NCBI GenBank assembly: GCA_947503275.1
Contig: CANNCZ010000001.1
Span: forward strand, 620,001-684,000
Origin: an uncultured Erythrobacter sp.
GTDB lineage: Bacteria; Pseudomonadota; Alphaproteobacteria; Sphingomonadales; Sphingomonadaceae
Length of the DNA: 64,000 nt
Direction of reading: 5' to 3'
Part shown: in pieces, positions 19,061 to 27,848 of the stretch
Layout: the number at the start of each line of letters is the position of its first letter
Position numbering within the stretch: the stretch's first letter is position 1
Notes under the pieces: generated by a model
Database searches by the model: none
What the model was told of the DNA's origin: nothing
Seen by the model: the letters and a program-made list of their open reading frames with translations, nothing else
Translations under genes and position numbers: made by a program

Positions 19061-21367
19061 TTACTGCACCACTGTCACAAAACTATCGATTACGCGCTTC
19101 TCACCTGCATCTTCAAACTCTATCGTGAGCTTGTTACCTTCCTGATCGGTGACGCAGCCTGTGCCGAATTTGGCGTGTTCAACCATAGCGCCAATGACGA
19201 TGTCGGAGCGCGGTTTGGCGGCGAAGCTCGCGGCGCTGCGGCCCGGCTCGGCGAGGCGCTTTTGCTGTGTTTCGTATCCGCTGGCAACAGCGCGGCGCCA
19301 TCCGGGGCCGCGCGTTTCAGCACGGGCGGGGCGGTCGCGGGCGACATGGGCGAACGGATCGTCATTCTCGCTCCAATTCGCCTGCCACAGTGATGCGCCG
19401 CCGGTCATCGTGCTCTCCGCCTCGATATGTTCGTCGGGCAATTCCTCGATAAAGCGCGAGGGGATTGAACTGGTCCATTGCCCGTATATCCGCCGGTTCG
19501 CCGCATGCAGGATGATGCAGCGTCGCCGCGCGCGGGTGATCGCGACATAGGCAAGTCGGCGTTCTTCTTCGAGGCTGGCGAGGCCCCCTTCGTCGATGGC
19601 GCGTTGGCTTGGGAAGACGCCTTCCTCCCATCCGACGCAAAACACATTGTCGAACTCCAATCCCTTGGCAGCATGGATTGTCATGATCGTGACGGTTTCC
19701 TCCGCATCGCCCCGATCATTGTCCATGACCAGCGACACATGTTCGAGGAAATCGCCCAGTGTCTCATACTCCTCCATCGCACGCGCAAGTTCGGAGAGGT
19801 TCTCCGCGCGCCCCGCGCTTTCAGCGGAGCGGTCCTTGGCGAGCATATCGTTATAACCGCTCTCATCCAGCACTAGCCGTAACAGATCGGCAGGTGTCAT
19901 CACTTCGGATGCTTCGCGCCAGCTGAGGAAATGGCGCAATAGTGCGCTGATTGTATTCGCCGCACGTGCGGGCAGTTCATCGCTATCAGCCAGTTGCAAT
20001 GATGCAGCAGCCAGCGGCAGGTTCACCCGGCGCGCATGGAGATGCATTTTCTCCAGCGTTTTGGAACCAAGGCCGCGTTTGGGTTGGTTGTAAATCCGCT
20101 CAAATGCCAGATCATCCTGCGGCTGAGCGATGACCCGCAAATAGGCCAGTGCATCGCGGATTTCGGCCCGTTCGTAAAAGCGGAAGCCCCCGATGATCCG
20201 GTAATTGATGCCGATTTGAATGAAGCGGTCTTCAAACTCACGCGTTTGATATTGCGCGCGCACCAGAATGGCGACTTTATCAAGCGGCGCGCCTTCACGC
20301 TCTAACCGCTCTATCTCCTCGCCCACGCGGCGTGCTTCTTCCGGCGCGTCCCATACGCCGATAACGTTGACCTTGTCGCCGCCATCAACCTGTGTCCACA
20401 ACGTCTTTTCATGGCGGTCCGAATTCGCTCGAATCAAACCAGATGCCGCACCCAAAATATGTGGGGTGGAGCGGTAGTTTTGCTCCAACCGGACGACATG
20501 CGCGCCCGGAAAATCCTTTTCAAACCGCAGGATATTGGCAACCTCTGCCCCGCGCCATGAATAGATCGATTGGTCATCATCCCCGACAACACAGATATTC
20601 TTGCGCGTTTGGGCAAGCAGCCGCAGCCACAGATATTGGACCGCATTGGTGTCCTGATATTCGTCCACCAGCACATATTTGAAACGGTCCTGATATTCGG
20701 CCAGCACATCATTATGCGCACGGAATATGTTCAGCACATGCAGCATCAAATCACCGAAATCACACGCATTCAGCGCCTTCATTCGGTCTTGATATTGACG
20801 GTATAATTCTTGCCCACGCCCGTTGGCATAGGCCTCGCTCTCGGCGGCATCCAAGTCATCGGGATTCAACCCGCGGTTCTTCCACCGGTCGATCAAGCCC
20901 GCCAATTGCCGTGCGGGCCAGCGTTTTTCATCAAGCTCATTATCGTTGATCAGCTGTTTGAGCAGTCGCAATTGATCGTCGGTATCAATGATCGTGTAAT
21001 TCGACTGCAGGCCAACCAACTCGGCATGACGGCGCAGCATCTTTGCGCAGATCGAATGGAACGTGCCCAGCCACTGTATCCCCTCACTGCTAGGCCCCAA
21101 GTGTCCCGCAACCCGTTCACGCATTTCGCGCGCGGCTTTGTTGGTGAAGGTGACGCACAAAATCTGGCTAGGCCATGCTTTCCTGGTCGCCACCAAATGT
21201 GCGAGCCGCGCGGTCAATGCGGCGGTTTTCCCTGTGCCAGCGCCCGCCAGCATCAGAACGGGACCTTCGGTGGTCAGCACCGCCTCTCTCTGCGGCGCAT
21301 TCAGCTGCACGGCATAAGGAGGGACGTTTTCGTCCGATGCGGCAGGAAGGGGAAGGTTGGAAGTCAT
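19061..21367 (-). CDS. uvrD: UvrD/PcrA-type 3'-5' DNA helicase
   Basis: This superfamily 1A helicase (768 residues) unwinds DNA in nucleotide excision and mismatch repair and clears RecA filaments. It has the Q motif LNAPQREAV, Walker A GAGTGKTAAL, FTNKAAREMRER, the DEXX motif VDEYQDTNAVQ, DDQSIYSWRGA, LEQNYRST, the motif V/VI region (MTIHAAKGLEFDNVF, EERRLAYVAITRA) and a C-terminal Tudor-like UvrD tail (GAMVEHAKFGTGCV). I start at the ATG at 21367. An SOS box lies 11 bp upstream, and it would fall inside the gene if the longer frame from 21472 were used. Confidence 0.94.
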   Translation of the reverse strand: MTSNLPLPAASDENVPPYAVQLNAPQREAVLTTEGPVLMLAGAGTGKTAALTARLAHLVATRKAWPSQILCVTFTNKAAREMRERVAGHLGPSSEGIQWLGTFHSICAKMLRRHAELVGLQSNYTIIDTDDQLRLLKQLINDNELDEKRWPARQLAGLIDRWKNRGLNPDDLDAAESEAYANGRGQELYRQYQDRMKALNACDFGDLMLHVLNIFRAHNDVLAEYQDRFKYVLVDEYQDTNAVQYLWLRLLAQTRKNICVVGDDDQSIYSWRGAEVANILRFEKDFPGAHVVRLEQNYRSTPHILGAASGLIRANSDRHEKTLWTQVDGGDKVNVIGVWDAPEEARRVGEEIERLEREGAPLDKVAILVRAQYQTREFEDRFIQIGINYRIIGGFRFYERAEIRDALAYLRVIAQPQDDLAFERIYNQPKRGLGSKTLEKMHLHARRVNLPLAAASLQLADSDELPARAANTISALLRHFLSWREASEVMTPADLLRLVLDESGYNDMLAKDRSAESAGRAENLSELARAMEEYETLGDFLEHVSLVMDNDRGDAEETVTIMTIHAAKGLEFDNVFCVGWEEGVFPSQRAIDEGGLASLEEERRLAYVAITRARRRCIILHAANRRIYGQWTSSIPSRFIEELPDEHIEAESTMTGGASLWQANWSENDDPFAHVARDRPARAETRGPGWRRAVASGYETQQKRLAEPGRSAASFAAKPRSDIVIGAMVEHAKFGTGCVTDQEGNKLTIEFEDAGEKRVIDSFVTVVQ

Positions 21368-21377
21368 AGTCTCATCG

Positions 21378-21392
21378 GAACATATATAGAAC
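21378..21392 (-). promoter_or_regulatory. SOS (LexA) box upstream of uvrD
   Basis: On the minus strand the bases read GTTC-TATATAT-GTTC, an exact GTTC-N7-GTTC direct repeat. It lies 11 bp before the uvrD ATG. It is the same operator type as the one before recA. Confidence 0.85.
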
Positions 21393-21674
21393 AAATGTTG
21401 GATTGGCAATGTCGCACATTCGCTGCGCCCGCGCACCCCACAACGAGGCCCAGTCCCCCGAAACACCTTCAAAATGGCGGAAATTTCGCTCTAACCCGTT
21501 TTGATAACGCCTCTCGATAAGGCGTTCGGCGCGCGCGATACAGACGGCGCGGCGGGGTTCGCAAACGCCAAAAGCCCTGTCATTAGGGGCTCATCGGCCT
21601 TGTGAGGGATCAAGCACGAAGCCGGGTCGAATGCGTTCGTCAACGCTTGGGAATGGTTATTAGGAGAACCCCCA
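21393..21674. other. intergenic region between uvrD and the Trp-rich secreted protein
   Basis: This stretch holds the divergent promoters of uvrD and the gene at 21675, but no convincing core promoter could be fixed. Toward the plus-strand gene it has two short hairpins: AACGCC/GGCGTT around 21506-21526, and AGCCC/GGGCT around 21570-21592. They could structure the 5' leader of the downstream gene. No coding frame of note is seen. Confidence 0.4.
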
Positions 21675-22043
21675 ATGCGTAAATCCCATATCTACCTCTT
21701 CGGCGTTGCAGTTGCGACTTTTGGCTTTGTGGCCGTGGCCCCTGCGGCGGCCGCTATCCAGACGGATGACCCAGCTGCTCAGGCTCCAGATGAAGGCGGA
21801 ATGACACCCGATCAACAGGCCCAGTATGAAACCTGGCCGGTTGAGCAACAGACCGAATATGAGCTCTGGCCGATGGAGACCAAGGGCTACTACTGGTCGC
21901 TGACACCCGAGCAGCAAATGATCTTTTGGCGCTTGTCTGATGAAGACAAAATCGCGCTGACCGCGATGACCGGTCCTGAGCGTGATGCCGCCTGGGTCCA
22001 GATCGAGAGCCGCGCCTCAGGTGGCTCTCCACCAGAGGGCTAA
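21675..22043 (+). CDS. small secreted protein with Trp-rich repeats
   Basis: I do not recognise this 122-residue protein. It has a signal peptide (MRKSHIYLFGVAVATFGFVA, cleavage after AAA). The mature part is acidic and has repeating units of about 12-14 residues around a Trp: YETWPVEQQ, YELWPMETK, YYWSLTPEQQ, IFWRLSDEDK, then DAAWVQIE. A good ribosome binding site (AGGAGAA) precedes the ATG. It is a short-repeat periplasmic protein of unknown function, probably confined to Sphingomonadales. Confidence 0.7.
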   Translation: MRKSHIYLFGVAVATFGFVAVAPAAAAIQTDDPAAQAPDEGGMTPDQQAQYETWPVEQQTEYELWPMETKGYYWSLTPEQQMIFWRLSDEDKIALTAMTGPERDAAWVQIESRASGGSPPEG

Positions 22044-22123
22044 CCCCCCTTAAATCTTTCCCGTGACAGGGTGGTCATGCGGGAAGTGCGCCGGTTTGAT
22101 CCAGGCGCTTCGGCAGGGCGGGT

Positions 22124-22663
22124 TCACGGAAGAAGCAGCGTGAGCCTGCCCTTGCCGATACGTCGGGAGGTTTCGACGCGCAGCCCCTTGATTTCGGGCT
22201 CTTCGTTGAACGCCGTCTCCAGCGCGATCCACGTTGCCTCTCCAATCCAGCCAAGCCGTTGGAGCCTGTCGAGCGTCACCTCGCCTGCACCCGTGCGATA
22301 GGGCGGGTCGAGTAACAGCAGGTCATAGGCTTCGCGGGCAGGGCGCAAAGCAGTTGCTGAACCAGTTTCAATCGTGGTTCGCGTGCGGCAACCCAAAGCG
22401 TCCACATTGGCGCGGATTGCATCAATAGCGGCGCGCTCATTTTCAACAAATAGGCAATGCGCGGCCCCACGCGATAAAGCCTCCAAGCCCAATGCGCCGG
22501 ACCCGGCGAACAGGTCAGCGACGCGCAAATCTTCGAAATTGCCCAGCCTGCTGGTGAGCATGGAGAACAATGTCTCGCGCGTGCGATCAGCGGTTGGGCG
22601 GGTGGTATCGCCTTTAGGTGCAGTCAGCTTACGTCCGCGCCATTCCCCTGCGATAATTCTCAC
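22124..22663 (-). CDS. rsmD: 16S rRNA (guanine(966)-N2)-methyltransferase RsmD
   Basis: RsmD uses S-adenosylmethionine to methylate G966 of 16S rRNA in the small subunit. The 179-residue sequence starts MRIIAGEWRGRKL and has the RPTADRTRETLFSML segment, the SAM-binding loop DLFAGSGALGLEALSRG and the catalytic motif LLLDPPY. It begins with GTG inside the rluB stop (GTGA overlap), so translation is probably coupled to the pseudouridine synthase gene upstream. Confidence 0.93.
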   Translation of the reverse strand: MRIIAGEWRGRKLTAPKGDTTRPTADRTRETLFSMLTSRLGNFEDLRVADLFAGSGALGLEALSRGAAHCLFVENERAAIDAIRANVDALGCRTRTTIETGSATALRPAREAYDLLLLDPPYRTGAGEVTLDRLQRLGWIGEATWIALETAFNEEPEIKGLRVETSRRIGKGRLTLLLP

Positions 22664-23463
22664 GCGTTTTTACTCTTGCTACGCGATTGTTTGATGCTGC
22701 TGACAAAGCGATCCAAATCGCCCTTGCGAATACGCGTTGCTTGCCCGCGTGGCAGATCGCCCAGGTGAAACGGGCCATAACCGACACGGATCAGGCGGTT
22801 CACTTTGAGGTCAAGATACTCCAGCACGCGGCGAACTTCGCGGTTCTTACCCTCAGTTATGGTCATCTCAATCCAGTGATTGCCGGTTATACCCTTGGTC
22901 GATCCACGCTCTAGGTTCGCATCGATTGAACCGTAGCGCATGCCATCGATTTCCACGCCGTCCGCCAGCGCCTCCAGCTGTTCTTGTGACACATCGCCAA
23001 ACGCACGCGCGCGATATGTGCGCGGGATCCCGGAGGATGGTAGCTCCATCTCACGCTTTAACCCGCCATCATTGGTGAGCAGCAACAGCCCCTCAGTGTT
23101 CAGATCGAGCCGCCCTATCGGCATCAATCGCGGCGTATCCTTTGGCAAAGCGTTCACAAGCGCGGCATAGATGGTCGCGCGTCCAGCGGGGTCGCTTTCG
23201 GCGGTGATCAGGCCGATTGGCTTGTGAAAAGCGTAAAGCTGCGATGGTTCAGCGGGGCCAACCGGTTTTCCATCAACGCTAACCCCGCGCAGACTTGTGA
23301 GGAAAGTTGCGGGCGTTGCCACCGGTTTTCCATTGAGCGCAATGCGTTGGTCAGCGATCATCCGCTCAATCTCGCGCCTGCTTGCGACACCGGCTCGGGC
23401 GAGCAGCTTGGCGATGCGGTCGCCTTCGGGGCGATCGGCGGATGGTTTGGGATTTGTGGGCAT
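22660..23463 (-). CDS. rluB: rRNA pseudouridine synthase, RluB/RsuA family
   Basis: This enzyme converts a uridine of rRNA to pseudouridine. An N-terminal S4 RNA-binding domain (RIAKLLARAGVASRREIERM) is followed by the catalytic domain with the Asp in the motif GRLDLNTEGLLLLTNDG, and GKNREVRRVLEYL near the end. Its 267 residues fit RluB (23S U2605 in E. coli) better than RsuA, but the two are hard to separate by eye. A basic Lys/Ser tail ends the protein. It forms a two-gene unit with rsmD and overlaps it by 4 bp. Confidence 0.88.
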   Translation of the reverse strand: MPTNPKPSADRPEGDRIAKLLARAGVASRREIERMIADQRIALNGKPVATPATFLTSLRGVSVDGKPVGPAEPSQLYAFHKPIGLITAESDPAGRATIYAALVNALPKDTPRLMPIGRLDLNTEGLLLLTNDGGLKREMELPSSGIPRTYRARAFGDVSQEQLEALADGVEIDGMRYGSIDANLERGSTKGITGNHWIEMTITEGKNREVRRVLEYLDLKVNRLIRVGYGPFHLGDLPRGQATRIRKGDLDRFVSSIKQSRSKSKNA

Positions 23464-23473
23464 GCCGCGCGCT

Positions 23474-24628
23474 TTAAGCGTTCAAGTGGTCCTGCACAAT
23501 GGCATCGAACCGTGTGATGCCACCCTCGAGCGTGCCTAGCGTCAATTCGCTGATCGCCCCGCTTTCCAAACCTTGTTGCCCAAGTTCAGCTGCGCGGAAG
23601 TCTTCACTCGCAAAAACGCCGCCATCCAATAGCTTCCAACTGCGCTCCCAATGATCGCGCGCTTTGTCGGTTTTGGGCTCTTCAGGTATGAGCATAAAAT
23701 CCTCAACCAACGTGAGATTATGGGCCTGGGGCATCAGCACCATGACGTTGATATAATCGGGGCTTGGCACGATTATGGTTGCAGGCAGCAGTTGATAAGC
23801 GAACGTCACAACTCTGCGCATCGCGGCCATATCGCTGAGGTCGATGCTTTCCATCTCCTCCAAACGACCCACGGCCGAGCGCAAATGCGGTCCCACGCTG
23901 TCGCCTGCGGTCACTCCATCTTTGAAGAAGGGCCCGATTGTATCGGCGTGCAGGCGCGTGACATGATAGCTTTCGAGGAAGGCATCCATGATGAGCTTCC
24001 AATTGCCTTTGACCGTGTGTGTCTTTCGGCGAAACAGATGCGCATCAGGCGCTCCGAATGCGGTGAAATCTTCGCTGACAAGGCGGGCATCACTAAAGTC
24101 CGCATCGGCATCTGGCGCAAACCAGATCAGCCCGCCAGCCTCGATGCTGGGCAGTTCGCGCAGACCATAGTCGCCTTTATCGAGATCGGGAAAGGTCTCT
24201 GGCCGGGGCAGGGCGAGCAACTTGCCATCCAACCGATAAGTCCATGCGTGATAGGGGCACACAAGCCGCTTTGCGCATTGCACGTCTTCGCCTTCAACCA
24301 GGCGCGTGCCGCGATGTTGGCAGACATTCAAGAACACATGCGCCGCGCCATCATAGTCGCGCGTGATCAGCAGAGGCCGTCCGGTCGCGTCATGCGGCAC
24401 CGCCATGCCGGTATCCGGCAGCAGCGCGGAGGGCGCCAGCACCTGAGGCATGCGATCAAACAAAGCCGCCTTTTCCCGCGCAAAATGCGCAGGGTCAGTA
24501 TAGCGGCTCGCCGGAACACTACCCACCGCATCTGCAACCCGCGTCGTGCCATCGCGGATTGCCTCTGCCAGCGCCAATTGGCCCGGCGTCGCGCGCAATA
24601 TGGGTAAATCTGTTGCGGCTGCGTTCAT
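23474..24628 (-). CDS. Rieske non-heme iron oxygenase, alpha subunit
   Basis: The 384-residue protein has a Rieske [2Fe-2S] domain with ligands C103, H105, C124 and H127 (CQHRG...CPYHAW), then a catalytic domain with the mononuclear iron ligands H222 and H227 (ESYHVTRLH). Such enzymes hydroxylate aromatic rings or demethylate amines with O2 and electrons from a reductase. Glu219 lies where naphthalene-dioxygenase-type enzymes have the bridging Asp. No reductase or ferredoxin gene is adjacent, so electrons must come from elsewhere. The substrate is unknown. The start is the ATG at 24628 with AGGGAAG before it. It diverges from the first MFS gene. Confidence 0.85.
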   Translation of the reverse strand: MNAAATDLPILRATPGQLALAEAIRDGTTRVADAVGSVPASRYTDPAHFAREKAALFDRMPQVLAPSALLPDTGMAVPHDATGRPLLITRDYDGAAHVFLNVCQHRGTRLVEGEDVQCAKRLVCPYHAWTYRLDGKLLALPRPETFPDLDKGDYGLRELPSIEAGGLIWFAPDADADFSDARLVSEDFTAFGAPDAHLFRRKTHTVKGNWKLIMDAFLESYHVTRLHADTIGPFFKDGVTAGDSVGPHLRSAVGRLEEMESIDLSDMAAMRRVVTFAYQLLPATIIVPSPDYINVMVLMPQAHNLTLVEDFMLIPEEPKTDKARDHWERSWKLLDGGVFASEDFRAAELGQQGLESGAISELTLGTLEGGITRFDAIVQDHLNA

Positions 24629-24704
24629 TGCGGCTTCCCTATCCCTCTCGGTTACGAGTAGTGTGGCACGAAACAGGTTAAATACAAAAGGACGAGGGAT
24701 CTCT

Positions 24705-26525
24705 ATGGCCACTGCCGAGGCGACGCCTGAAGAAAACACGCCCGAAAAAAAGAAGCCCGGTTGGGGTGAATTATGGCGCGCCATGGGTCAGCGGAAAACT
24801 GCCTTTATGGCGCTGTTCGGCTTTGCCAGCGGGCTGCCTTTCGCGCTGTTTCTGGGTACGCTCTATGCTTGGTTGAGCGAGGCTGAGGTTGATCTGGAGA
24901 CGATGGGCGTCTTCTCGCTCATCGGGTTGGCCTATGCATTCCAGTTCATCTGGTCGCCTTTGGTCGACAAGGTTGACCTGCCGATCCTGCGCAGACTTGG
25001 AAAGCGCAAGCAATGGATGGTCCCGATGCAGGTGATCTTGGGCGTGATCCTCGTCACGCTCAGCCTGTTGGAGCCGAAGACACAGCTCGGCTGGTTCTCT
25101 CTGCTCGCAGGGATAGGCGCTCTTGCAAGCGCGACACAGGACATTGCTATCAACGCTTGGCGCATTGATGTCGCCGATGAAAAAGCGACGCTCGATATCC
25201 TATCGACGATCTACCAAATGGGCTTTCGCATGGCGTCGCTTGTTGGCGGCGCATTGGGCCTGATCATTGCCGCGCGCATTGGTTGGCCGGAGACGTATAT
25301 GCTGATGGGGGCGATCATCCTTGCGATCGGGTTTGCAGGCATGTTTGCGCCTGATTCAGATAGCGCGGCCTCGGCGATTGGGGCCGACGAAGATGAGTTC
25401 GTAGAGCTGTATGAAGCCGGCGAAGTGCGCGCCGATGTGCGCCAGCGTTACCTTTGGATTGTGGTCGCCTTGTGGGGCTGGGCGTTGGCGATCTTGGGTA
25501 TTTTTATGGTTCGCGCATTGGGCGGGTTTGTCCCGATGATGGGCACGCTCAACCTCGGCCTGTTTGTGTTCGATCCGAACTGGCTACTCGGCATGTTCCC
25601 ATTGAATGAAAGCGGGCGACCTGATCCGACCGAGTTTACCCGCAATATGGGACCGCTGATTATCGCTGCGACCATCATTCTGCCCGCGATCATCGCCGCC
25701 TTGCTGCACCAACGTAAGGTGAAGGGGACCGATGTCATTGCGCCGGGTGAGACTGCCGCGCGCGCGCCAGGTGGATCGGACCATCTTTATCGCGCGTTGC
25801 TGGTGCCATTGATTGAGTTTGTGGGGCGTATTGGCTGGCCGTTGATCCTGATCCTGTCGCTGGTTCTCACATACCGGATTTGCGACGCGATCTGGGGCAC
25901 GTTTGCTTATCCATTCTATTTGGGAGAGTTGGGCTACACCAATGATGAGGTCGCCTTTGCCTCCAAGTTCTTTGGTGTGGGTGCGATTATCGCGGGGCTG
26001 GCGCTGGGCGGATATATGCTGACCGTTATGGGCCGGATGCTGACGTTGACTTTAGGAGCCTTGCTCGCAGCGCTGACCAATTTGCTCTACGCGGATATGG
26101 CCGTGGGCGGCGCAAATATGCAGTGGGCGAGCGACCTCGTCGGCTTCAGCGCGCTAATCAATTTCATGGCGCCGTTCGGGTCAGAGGGACTACCGCGCCT
26201 GACTTTCACCATCCTGTTTGAAAACCTTGCTATCGGGATTGCAGGGGCGGCCTATATTGCGTGGCTATCCTCCATCGTCTCGAAGAAATACGCTGCTGTG
26301 CAATACGCTTTGCTGTCTTCGCTCACGCTTTTGGTGGGCACATTGGGGCGGGGCGCGTTGGGTGAGATGATTCAGAAGCAGGGATATTTCGATGTCTTCG
26401 TGCTCACGACTTTCATTGGCCTGATCGCAGTCGTGCTCTGCCTTGCCGAATGGTATCGTCAATCGCGCGCGGGGGCGAAGTCCGGTGTGGTAACGCCAGA
26501 TCCTGCGGCAGCGCCAGCGCAGTAA
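24705..26525 (+). CDS. MFS transporter, AmpG-like, with large loop
   Basis: This 606-residue permease starts with a charged N-terminal tail, then about 12 or more membrane segments. The AmpG-like features are the first segment ([20 protein letters not shown]), [16 protein letters not shown] after TM2, and the [13 protein letters not shown] motif in TM4-5. AmpG imports anhydro-muropeptides for cell-wall recycling. The protein is about 150 residues longer than usual because of an extended central region (about 235-400) with added hydrophobic segments. A related gene follows 6 bp later. Transport of muropeptides is an inference; no ampD or nagZ is nearby. Confidence 0.75.
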   Translation: MATAEATPEENTPEKKKPGWGELWRAMGQRKTAFMALFGFASGLPFALFLGTLYAWLSEAEVDLETMGVFSLIGLAYAFQFIWSPLVDKVDLPILRRLGKRKQWMVPMQVILGVILVTLSLLEPKTQLGWFSLLAGIGALASATQDIAINAWRIDVADEKATLDILSTIYQMGFRMASLVGGALGLIIAARIGWPETYMLMGAIILAIGFAGMFAPDSDSAASAIGADEDEFVELYEAGEVRADVRQRYLWIVVALWGWALAILGIFMVRALGGFVPMMGTLNLGLFVFDPNWLLGMFPLNESGRPDPTEFTRNMGPLIIAATIILPAIIAALLHQRKVKGTDVIAPGETAARAPGGSDHLYRALLVPLIEFVGRIGWPLILILSLVLTYRICDAIWGTFAYPFYLGELGYTNDEVAFASKFFGVGAIIAGLALGGYMLTVMGRMLTLTLGALLAALTNLLYADMAVGGANMQWASDLVGFSALINFMAPFGSEGLPRLTFTILFENLAIGIAGAAYIAWLSSIVSKKYAAVQYALLSSLTLLVGTLGRGALGEMIQKQGYFDVFVLTTFIGLIAVVLCLAEWYRQSRAGAKSGVVTPDPAAAPAQ

Positions 26526-26531
26526 CGGGCA

Positions 26532-27848
26532 ATGGCCGAGCGCACTTTTTTGAGCGCTGCGAAACTCAATTTCGCCCTATACTTTGAACGTGAAGTGCTG
26601 GCTGCCTTTGCGCTTGGCGTGTCATCGGGCTTTCCATATGCGATGATCGGAGCGACACTGACCACGCGGCTGGCGCAAAACGATATTGATGTGAAAACAG
26701 TTGCGGCATTCAGTCTCGCGTTTCTCGTCTACAATTTCAAAGTGTTCTGGGCGTGGATCATTGACGGTGTGCGCATTCCGGTGCTCGGCGTCTTGGGCCA
26801 GCGCGTGTCGTGGATGATAGTGACTGGCGTCGCGGTGATAGCTGCAGTCATCAATCTCGCGTTTGTTGACCCTTCGCAAAACCTAAGTGCAACCATCATC
26901 GCAGCGGTTCTGGTCGGTGCGGCTGGAGCAAGTTTCGACATTGTGATCGACGCTTACAGGATTGAGACACTGCGTCCCGATCAACTCGGCATCGGATCAG
27001 GTATGAACCAATATGGCTGGCGCGTGGGGTCCGCTGGGGCAGGGGCCATCGCGCTGGTCGTGGCGGCGCGTTACGGGTGGAGTGCAGCCTATCTCGCCTG
27101 CGCAGCGTTAGCTTTGCCCGCGATGTTCACCGCTGTGATGATGGGAGAACCAGCACGGCGGCGTGTCACTGCGGCGCGCCAAGGGCTAAGCGCGATCTGG
27201 CGCGCAGTTACCGAGCCTTTCACCGCATTTTTCCAAAGGCATGGCGCGTGGCTCGTCCTCGCTTTTATCCTGATCCACAAGATTGGCGACACATTGGCAA
27301 ACCTCACATTCCGGCTGTTGTTTGAGCATCTCGGCTACACCAATGACGAGATCGCGTTGTACGACGTGGGTGCGGGGTTCTGGGCCTATATGATCGGCAT
27401 TTTCGTGGGCGGAGTGCTCTATTCGCGGTTGGGATTGAAGCGCTCTGTGCTCATCGCGTTGGTGTTGATGGCGGTGTCTAACCTGAGCTTTGCAGCGCTT
27501 GCGGCGGCGGGGCATTCAAACCTTGGGTTGGCGGGTGCGATTGGGTTTGAGAATTTCGCCAGCGGATATGGCGGAGTGGTCGTGGTCGCCTATTTCTCCG
27601 CGTTGTGCGACCTTCGCTTTACCGCTGCGCATTACGCCATGATCAGTGCGGGGGCGAGTATAGTCGGGCGCGTTCTGACCGGTACAAGCGCAGGGGCGTT
27701 GATAGAGACGACAGGCTATGTGAGCTTTTACCTGCTCACCACGGTCCTGGCCATGCCGGGGATTATCCTGTTCTGCTGGATGATGCGGCGCGGGCTTGTC
27801 GATGATGCCATGGGCAGTGCTGGTAAAGACGCTGCGCCACCGAGTTAG
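26532..27848 (+). CDS. MFS transporter, AmpG-like
   Basis: The 438-residue product has 12 hydrophobic segments and follows the longer AmpG-like gene by 6 bp. It shares with it the pattern ALGVSSGFPYAMIGATL, FKVFWAWIIDGVRIPVL and ASFDIVIDAYRIE, and a matching C-terminal half (LGYTNDEIALYD compared with [12 protein letters not shown] in the neighbour). The pair looks like an old tandem duplication that has diverged. The substrate is unknown; peptidoglycan fragments are the first guess. It overlaps folC tail to tail by 4 bp. Confidence 0.78.
   Translation: MAERTFLSAAKLNFALYFEREVLAAFALGVSSGFPYAMIGATLTTRLAQNDIDVKTVAAFSLAFLVYNFKVFWAWIIDGVRIPVLGVLGQRVSWMIVTGVAVIAAVINLAFVDPSQNLSATIIAAVLVGAAGASFDIVIDAYRIETLRPDQLGIGSGMNQYGWRVGSAGAGAIALVVAARYGWSAAYLACAALALPAMFTAVMMGEPARRRVTAARQGLSAIWRAVTEPFTAFFQRHGAWLVLAFILIHKIGDTLANLTFRLLFEHLGYTNDEIALYDVGAGFWAYMIGIFVGGVLYSRLGLKRSVLIALVLMAVSNLSFAALAAAGHSNLGLAGAIGFENFASGYGGVVVVAYFSALCDLRFTAAHYAMISAGASIVGRVLTGTSAGALIETTGYVSFYLLTTVLAMPGIILFCWMMRRGLVDDAMGSAGKDAAPPS

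Noticed and set aside
23651..24607. 318-codon open frame on the plus strand, antisense to the Rieske oxygenase
   Set aside because: The minus-strand gene has clear Rieske and iron-binding motifs. The antisense translation has no recognisable motif and mirrors the codon bias of the real gene.
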